Source: Capsicum annuum | Lineage: Eukaryota; Streptophyta; Magnoliopsida; Solanales; Solanaceae | Assembly: GCF_002878395.1 (NCBI RefSeq) | Contig: NC_061114.1 | Location: forward strand, 165,119,448-165,183,447 | Direction: 5' to 3' | Length of the DNA: 64,000 nucleotides | Part shown: one piece after another, positions 56,450 to 64,000 of the stretch | Numbering within the stretch: position 1 is the stretch's first letter | Layout: every line of letters starts with the position of its first letter | The notes under the pieces: generated by a model | The model's database searches: none | The model's input: only the letters and a program-made list of their open reading frames with translations | Told to the model about the DNA's origin: nothing | Position numbers and translations under genes: made by a program

Positions 56450-58560
56450 CATCCCAAATAATTCTCCCCCCAGTCCACCTATACCCAAATCTTTACTAGA
56501 AAGACCAATATGAGAGATTACCAGTTCATTATCGATAATCTCAAATTGAAACTCTCAAGCTGGAAAACGAAATTCGTTTACATTGTGGGTAGAGCTATTC
56601 TTGCAAAAGCTTGCCTTAACAGTATCCTCACCTACATCATGCATTATATAATTAATCCTAAAGATGTCACAAAGCAAATTAATAGATTTCAGAGGAATTT
56701 TATTTGGGGAACTACAAACATAAAAAAGAAGCTTCATCTCATAAGTTGGGACACTATAATATGCCCTAAAGAATATGGTGGTCTTAGTCTCCAAAAGAGT
56801 AGCCACAAAAATAAGGCTCTTCTCACAAAACTAGCCTGTAGAGTTTTTAAAAATCCATCCTCCTTGTGGGGAAAAAACCATTGGAGGTGAGCAAGATATG
56901 TAAGTATTATAACAGATGTTATTTAGGTTCTATAGTCTATTATTAATGATGCTACTAGCGGTTACTTTTGCGTCATTACGAGTAAGGAGACCGTTTAAGG
57001 TGCTAGCCAAGGGTTCACTATTAGGGATCCAGCGGTCCAAAGGCTGATATTCTTTTCATCGCCCAATTCCCAATTAGTACATTCTCTACAATTCCTTCAA
57101 CCTATCATGACATTCTTCCAAATAGCGCTACTAGTTTTAGAATGTCTAGATTTGTCGACAATGCTATTCCTATTAGAATATTTATTGAGGAGGTAAGAAA
57201 GACTACTTACGTATCTCAAGTAGAATCCTTCCACAGGAAAATGATAATAAGAGCTGCAAATGGATTTAGAAGCTTAATTGTCCTAACAAATTGAAATTCT
57301 TCATTCGGCTTTGCTACCACCAACACCTCCCTTCTTGCTCGTACCTTAACCATATAGGTATCAAGGTTGAACCCCTCTGTATTATGTGTAAACATTCCGA
57401 AACCATCAGGCATATTTTCCTTGAGTGCCCCCATACTATAAAATTCTGGCATAAGGTTAGTATGGATAGCCATATGGACTATATCTGCTAGGGGCGGATC
57501 CAGAGTGCGGGGTGGGGGTTTCCGGGAACCCAACAACTTTCATGCGGAACTAATGTTTATATAGAGAAATCTAATAGATATATAAGAATTATAAGTTGAG
57601 AACCCATAAACAAAGTGTGTTGTTGGTCTAGTGGAGTAGATCGGTTTATAAAAGTTGTACTGACCTCTTGGTTGTGGGTTTAAATCCCCTAAGCTACTAT
57701 TTGGTTTTATTTTTGTTAATGTAGGGAACCCACAAGCTTTAAATTCTGAATTCGCCTCTGATTTATTATCCGCCATAACCAAGACAAAGATTGACTGAAT
57801 AGCTGTAGGGGAATCAGGAACATTAAGATATCTACTGACCTCTACTGGAATGATGCTTTTCCGTTCCACCTTTGGTGCACTTGAATCACTAGAAATGCAA
57901 ACCTTTTTAATGCTACAAAACTTGACATCCCTACTTCTACTCCTTATGAACGTCTCATGGAATTTATCCATCTAACTGGTCGTAATAATACCACCATGCA
58001 AGCTGAAAAAAATTATGATCTCCCCCGACACTTGGACTAAAATTAAATGTTGATGGGCCTTTCAGTTGCACCACAAATATAGGTGGAGCTGGAGGACTTT
58101 TTAGGGACAGGGAGGGTAACTGACTACGCGGGTTTAATGCAAAGATTAACATCCACTCACCTCTTGAAGTCGAAACAACTGCTTTAATACTTGGTCCTGA
58201 ATTGGCAATGAAAATGCAATGCACCAACTAGAAATAGCTTCAGATTCTCTTGAATTAATAAACCCAATACATCTTAACACAAGTACTCATACTAACTTAA
58301 TGTATATATACATTGATCTTCTTCGGAAGTTGGGGAATCCTCTAGTTCGGCATGAACATAGGGATCAAAATAGAGCTGCAGACTTACTAACCAAGGAGTG
58401 TTGGAGCAATCTTTTGAAAAAATGGACAGTTCCCTCGGTGTTTGTCCGTAAAATATTAAATAGACAAAGCGAAAATTTCTTTTGTAGGGCGATGTGAGCC
58501 CATCTTCTATCAAACTTATAATAATAGTATTAGGCAAGGACTATCTCCTGCTAGCACTTG
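56450..58560 (+). pseudogene. L1-type LINE fragment (ORF2 end with zf-RVT and RNase H)
   Basis: 56510-56890 reads 'LKLKLSSWKTKF', 'GRAILAKACLNSILTYIMHY', 'INRFQRNFIWGTT' and 'LHLISWDTIICPKEYGGLSL', typical of the region after RT in plant L1 ORF2. 57280-57490 gives zf-RVT ('CIMCKHSETIRHIFLECPHT', then 'KFWHKVS'). After a MITE insertion, 58020-58470 shows a fragmented RNase H domain ('INVDGAF'-like start, 'LEIASDSLELI', 'HVRHEHRDQNRAADLLTKE'-like end). Frames are broken many times. The RT and endonuclease part is absent. It is a different L1 subfamily from the copy at 38704-47877, which lacks an RNase H. Confidence 0.82.
57489..57760. mobile_element. hAT-type MITE, 'CAGAGGCGGAT' family, second copy
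   Basis: The element is 272 bp, from 'TAGGGGCGGATCCAGA' to an inverted end whose reverse complement is 'CAGAGGCGAATTCAGA' (12 of 16 matching). Internally it matches the copy at 30649-30922 in reverse orientation. It lies inside the L1 fragment, between zf-RVT and RNase H. No clear 8-bp duplication remains. Confidence 0.8.
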
Positions 58561-59253
58561 TGATGCCAACTCTGTGATGTATGATGTATAATATTAATGA
58601 ATAGAAGTTTTTGTTCTATCCAAAAAGAGAATATTTCGAAATAGAGTGAAATATATTCCAAAATATGTTAAGGTATGCATATCTTATCTAGCCCAGCCTG
58701 TGGAACTGATTAAGTTGTAGCTTGGTCATATGTTTGATGCCCATCAGTTTTGTCAAAATCCTCAAACCTTATTTGTACTTTATGCTGGCTATGCTCAGTG
58801 AATATATCACTGATACATTTTACACAATAACTACTCGATTTCATCTGAGAAGCAATTATGTGGCATATAGTGCTAGTCGTGTGATTTTATTCGACAAAGA
58901 TCAACTGTATGCGTAGTCCAATGAATCAATAACCTTAATTCCAATCTAGTTGAGGTTGACCTTATGAATCTAACCGTTCCACGCTAATCTTGCACATCTC
59001 ATACCAAAACATTGATAAATAATGTCTATCAAAGCAAATCAAGAGGTTCTTTAAAACTATAAGTCACACTGGTCTTGCACTGACTCTCATACCAGATAAT
59101 TGGACTTAATATCCATTCCTATCTCCGAAAGAAAACGGATACTCCAATACAGATGTAGTCGTTTCAAAATGTAAATTTGCCTCAAGATGAAAGTTCAAAA
59201 CCCAGATAATGAAAAAACTAAGCAAGCGGCAATCTTTAAGAAGATCAAGCAGA
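58561..59253. other. intergenic DNA and RPL15 3' flank
   Basis: No coding similarity. The part from about 59100 to 59253 includes sequence shared with the duplicate near 50270-50330 and probably holds the RPL15 3' untranslated region on the minus strand. No clear polyadenylation signal could be singled out. Confidence 0.4.
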
Positions 59254-61734
<2,481 letters not shown>

Positions 61735-61849
61735 TGAGTCGCTTCAGCTACTATTCTCCCTCTCAGTTGCTCGGCTAAATGGATTAGGGTTTTCGAGTAA
61801 GACGAAATATAAAAGGAGTGTGTCATTAGCTAGTCTTTTCGGCCCATAA

Positions 61850-64000
61850 GGCCCATGGTTTTAATCCCGTTTTAATTTGACTTTTTTCTAGCAGTATGGT
61901 TATCCCCAAAATTTCACTTCATTGCAAATGGCAACGCAAGACACTTTGTAACGATTGGATAAAAATATGGGGGACTTTTAAAAAATAGCTAATTTCAACA
62001 AAATAGACTTTTAATAATAGTCTAATTATTAAAATTATAATTTATAGTTTTTTTTTTCTTCTTTGCTTTTATATTTTGTTTCTTCTTTTTCCCCCCTCTT
62101 TTATCTCTTGCCTCTATTTTTTTTTTTTCTCTTTCATTTTTTTTCTTTTCTTCCTTTTTTGTTGTATTTTATATTTTATATTTTTTATACTTCAAACAAT
62201 ATGATTACGTTGAGTACAAGTTATGCATGATGAAAGATACATCATAATCGTTCATTGTGTTTGTATTCATAATCATTTTTTTAATTTTTTTTTTGCTTTT
62301 TAATTTTTTTTTAATTTTCATTCTCTTTTCATTTTTCTCTCTTTATCTATAACTTCTATTTTTCTTTCTTCTTTTTTTTTTTTTTTTCTTTTTTCTATCT
62401 TCAACTTCTATTTCTCTTTCTTTTTATTTTCCTTTTTGTATTTTTTATTTCTTTTATTTTAATTTTATTTTATATTTTTTATGTTTTCGATATATATTGT
62501 TATGTCAAACACAAGTCATTGGTGGTAACAAAAATACCACAATCACTTATTGTATTTGTATTCGCATTATTATTTATATTTTTGTATTCATTGATAAAAT
62601 TATATTTTGTATTTTATAGTTCACACTTATATTTGTATTTGTATTTTATAGTTCACATTTGTATTTATATTTTATAATTTACTCTTATATTTGTATTTTA
62701 CAGTTCAAGCCATCATTTATATTTTTTTATTCGTTATACAATTATATATGTATTATAGTTCGCGCATGTATTTGTATTTATATTTTATAGTTCGTATTTA
62801 TATTTGTATTTTATAGTTCAGACTTATATTTGTATTTTATAATTTTTGTCATTGTTTATATTTTATAAAATTTGCACGTATATTTTAAAGAACAATTCTG
62901 TATTTGTATTTTATAGTTGACTGCATATTATATTTGTATTTTGTGGTTTTATTTTGTTTGTATTTATATTTTATTTTCGTTGATGCACTTGTATTTTTAA
63001 AAGAACTATTTTGTATTTGTATTTATAAATTGATCACATATTGTATTTGTATTTGTAATTTCACTTGTTTTATTTATTTGTGTTTGGATTTATAGTTGAC
63101 AACATCATTTGTATTTTTAAATAATTGAAAAGGAATTATAATTTTTTTTTCTTTCAACGAACACTTGTATTTATATTCATTGATACGAATTGTATTTTAT
63201 TAATGAAAATTGAAAAATATAAATATAAATGATAAATTATAAAAATACAAATGTTAAATTACATAAATATAGATGTTACGTTTGTATCAAACGATACATG
63301 TTTATACAATTTGAACCCTACGCATACAAATGATACTTATTTATATACAAATACAAGTGATAAACTTGACATACAAATAATAACGATACATTTACATAGA
63401 ATGAAACATTTCATATTTATATATTTTATACTCAAATAAATACAATTAATTCATATGTTTATTTGTATACAAATACAAATGATAAATTGTATTCACCGTT
63501 GAACTATTCAAATACAAATAATAAATTTATTTAAAATATATAGTATGATACGAATAAATATAAAATATAAATAATATATAAAATACGACAACACCAACAA
63601 AAAAGAGAGAAAAGAAGAAAAATACAAAAAAAAAGAGAAAAATGACAAAAAAAAAATAAAAAATGAAACAAAAACGAAAACAAAAAAATGAAAATAAAAA
63701 AGGCTGTAAAAAAATAAAAACAAAATAGATGATTTTTTTTTTCCCATTTTTTTTTTTCATTTTTTCTCTCTTCTACCTCTAGCTTCTCTTTCTCTATTTT
63801 TTTTTTTTGGTTTTCTTTTTGTACTTATTTTCTTTCTCATTTTTTTGTTTTATTTCATATTTGTTTGTATTTTTAAAAAATATGGCTATTGGAGCATAAG
63901 TCATAGATGATGACGTAAATACCACAATTACTTATTGTATTTGTATTCACACCATTATTTATACTTTTGTATTCATTGATACAATTATATTTGTATTTGT
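61850..64000. repeat. T-rich and TATTTGTATTT-rich repeat region
   Basis: No gene. T/C-rich tracts at about 62045-62165, 62275-62460 and 63725-63850 are each followed by related text. The best-matching pair is 62500-62600 ('ACCACAATCACTTATTGTAT') and 63890-64000 ('ACCACAATTACTTATTGTAT'); a looser third version is at 62205-62275. Between them, 62600-63120 is a degenerate minisatellite of 'TATTTGTATTTTATAGTTC' words, and 63180-63560 carries the inverted version ('ATACAAATACAAATGATA'). A-rich 63590-63720 is the inverse of the T-rich tracts. The structure therefore includes direct and inverted copies and runs off the window end. Confidence 0.7.

Noticed and set aside
63508..63760. Phe/Lys-rich frames on the minus strand
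   Set aside because: These are products of A-rich low-complexity DNA; no protein similarity.

Overview
The window is plant nuclear DNA: AT-rich, gene-poor and dominated by transposable elements in several layers. The repeat families suggest a Solanaceae genome (nightshade, pepper or tobacco group). They include RTE-type LINE or SINE tails ending in (TTG)n, a recurring short element with 'CAGAGGCGGAT'-type ends, and LTR-like blocks with a 'GGGGTTAGGCACCC' phrase. This assignment is recognition from memory, not a search, and I cannot name the genus. Two 100-base N blocks (25426-25525 and 29642-29741) are scaffold gaps.

Layout. 1-5222: repeat-derived DNA with LTR-like pieces and a four-copy tandem repeat. 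5223-9667: decayed Ty3/gypsy pol followed by LTR-like sequence. 9690-10660: 5'-truncated PPR-DYW pseudogene. 12270-14570: second decayed Ty3/gypsy pol with a probable LTR. 16130-30504 (minus): a GH32 cell-wall invertase or fructan exohydrolase-like pseudogene. Its introns hold an autonomous-type but broken hAT element (17426-22107), a hAT MITE (22782-23431) and a non-autonomous CACTA element (24277-30247), each with a recognisable target-site duplication. 30649-35560: a hAT MITE, a MULE with about 110-bp terminal repeats and a 10-bp duplication, a possible mitochondrial insert, a MITE-like foldback and simple repeats. 37035-37944: exon fragments of two unrelated genes (HPR1-like and ERD6-like sugar transporter). 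38712-47877 (minus): an L1-type LINE split by a nearly intact RTE-type LINE (39569-43735, plus). 50200-50775: broken partial copy of the RPL15 gene. 51209-56258 (minus): a Ty1/copia element with two short LTRs. 56450-58560: L1 fragment (plus). 59254-61734 (minus): the one intact host gene, ribosomal protein L15 (four coding exons, 204 residues). 61850-64000: T-rich and TATTTGTATTT-rich repeat DNA.

How the pieces relate. Only RPL15 looks functional. The order of some insertions can be read directly. The RTE element is younger than the L1 that it splits, because joining the L1 halves restores one reading frame across the target site. A 105-bp RTE or SINE-like tail inserted into a MITE-like sequence inside RPL15 intron 1. 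I found no prokaryotic-type system, no CRISPR array and no coherent new multi-gene system. The most distinctive structures are the nested LINEs, the CACTA element with 16 or so palindromic subterminal motifs, and the invertase pseudogene whose substrate-specificity residue resembles fructan exohydrolases.
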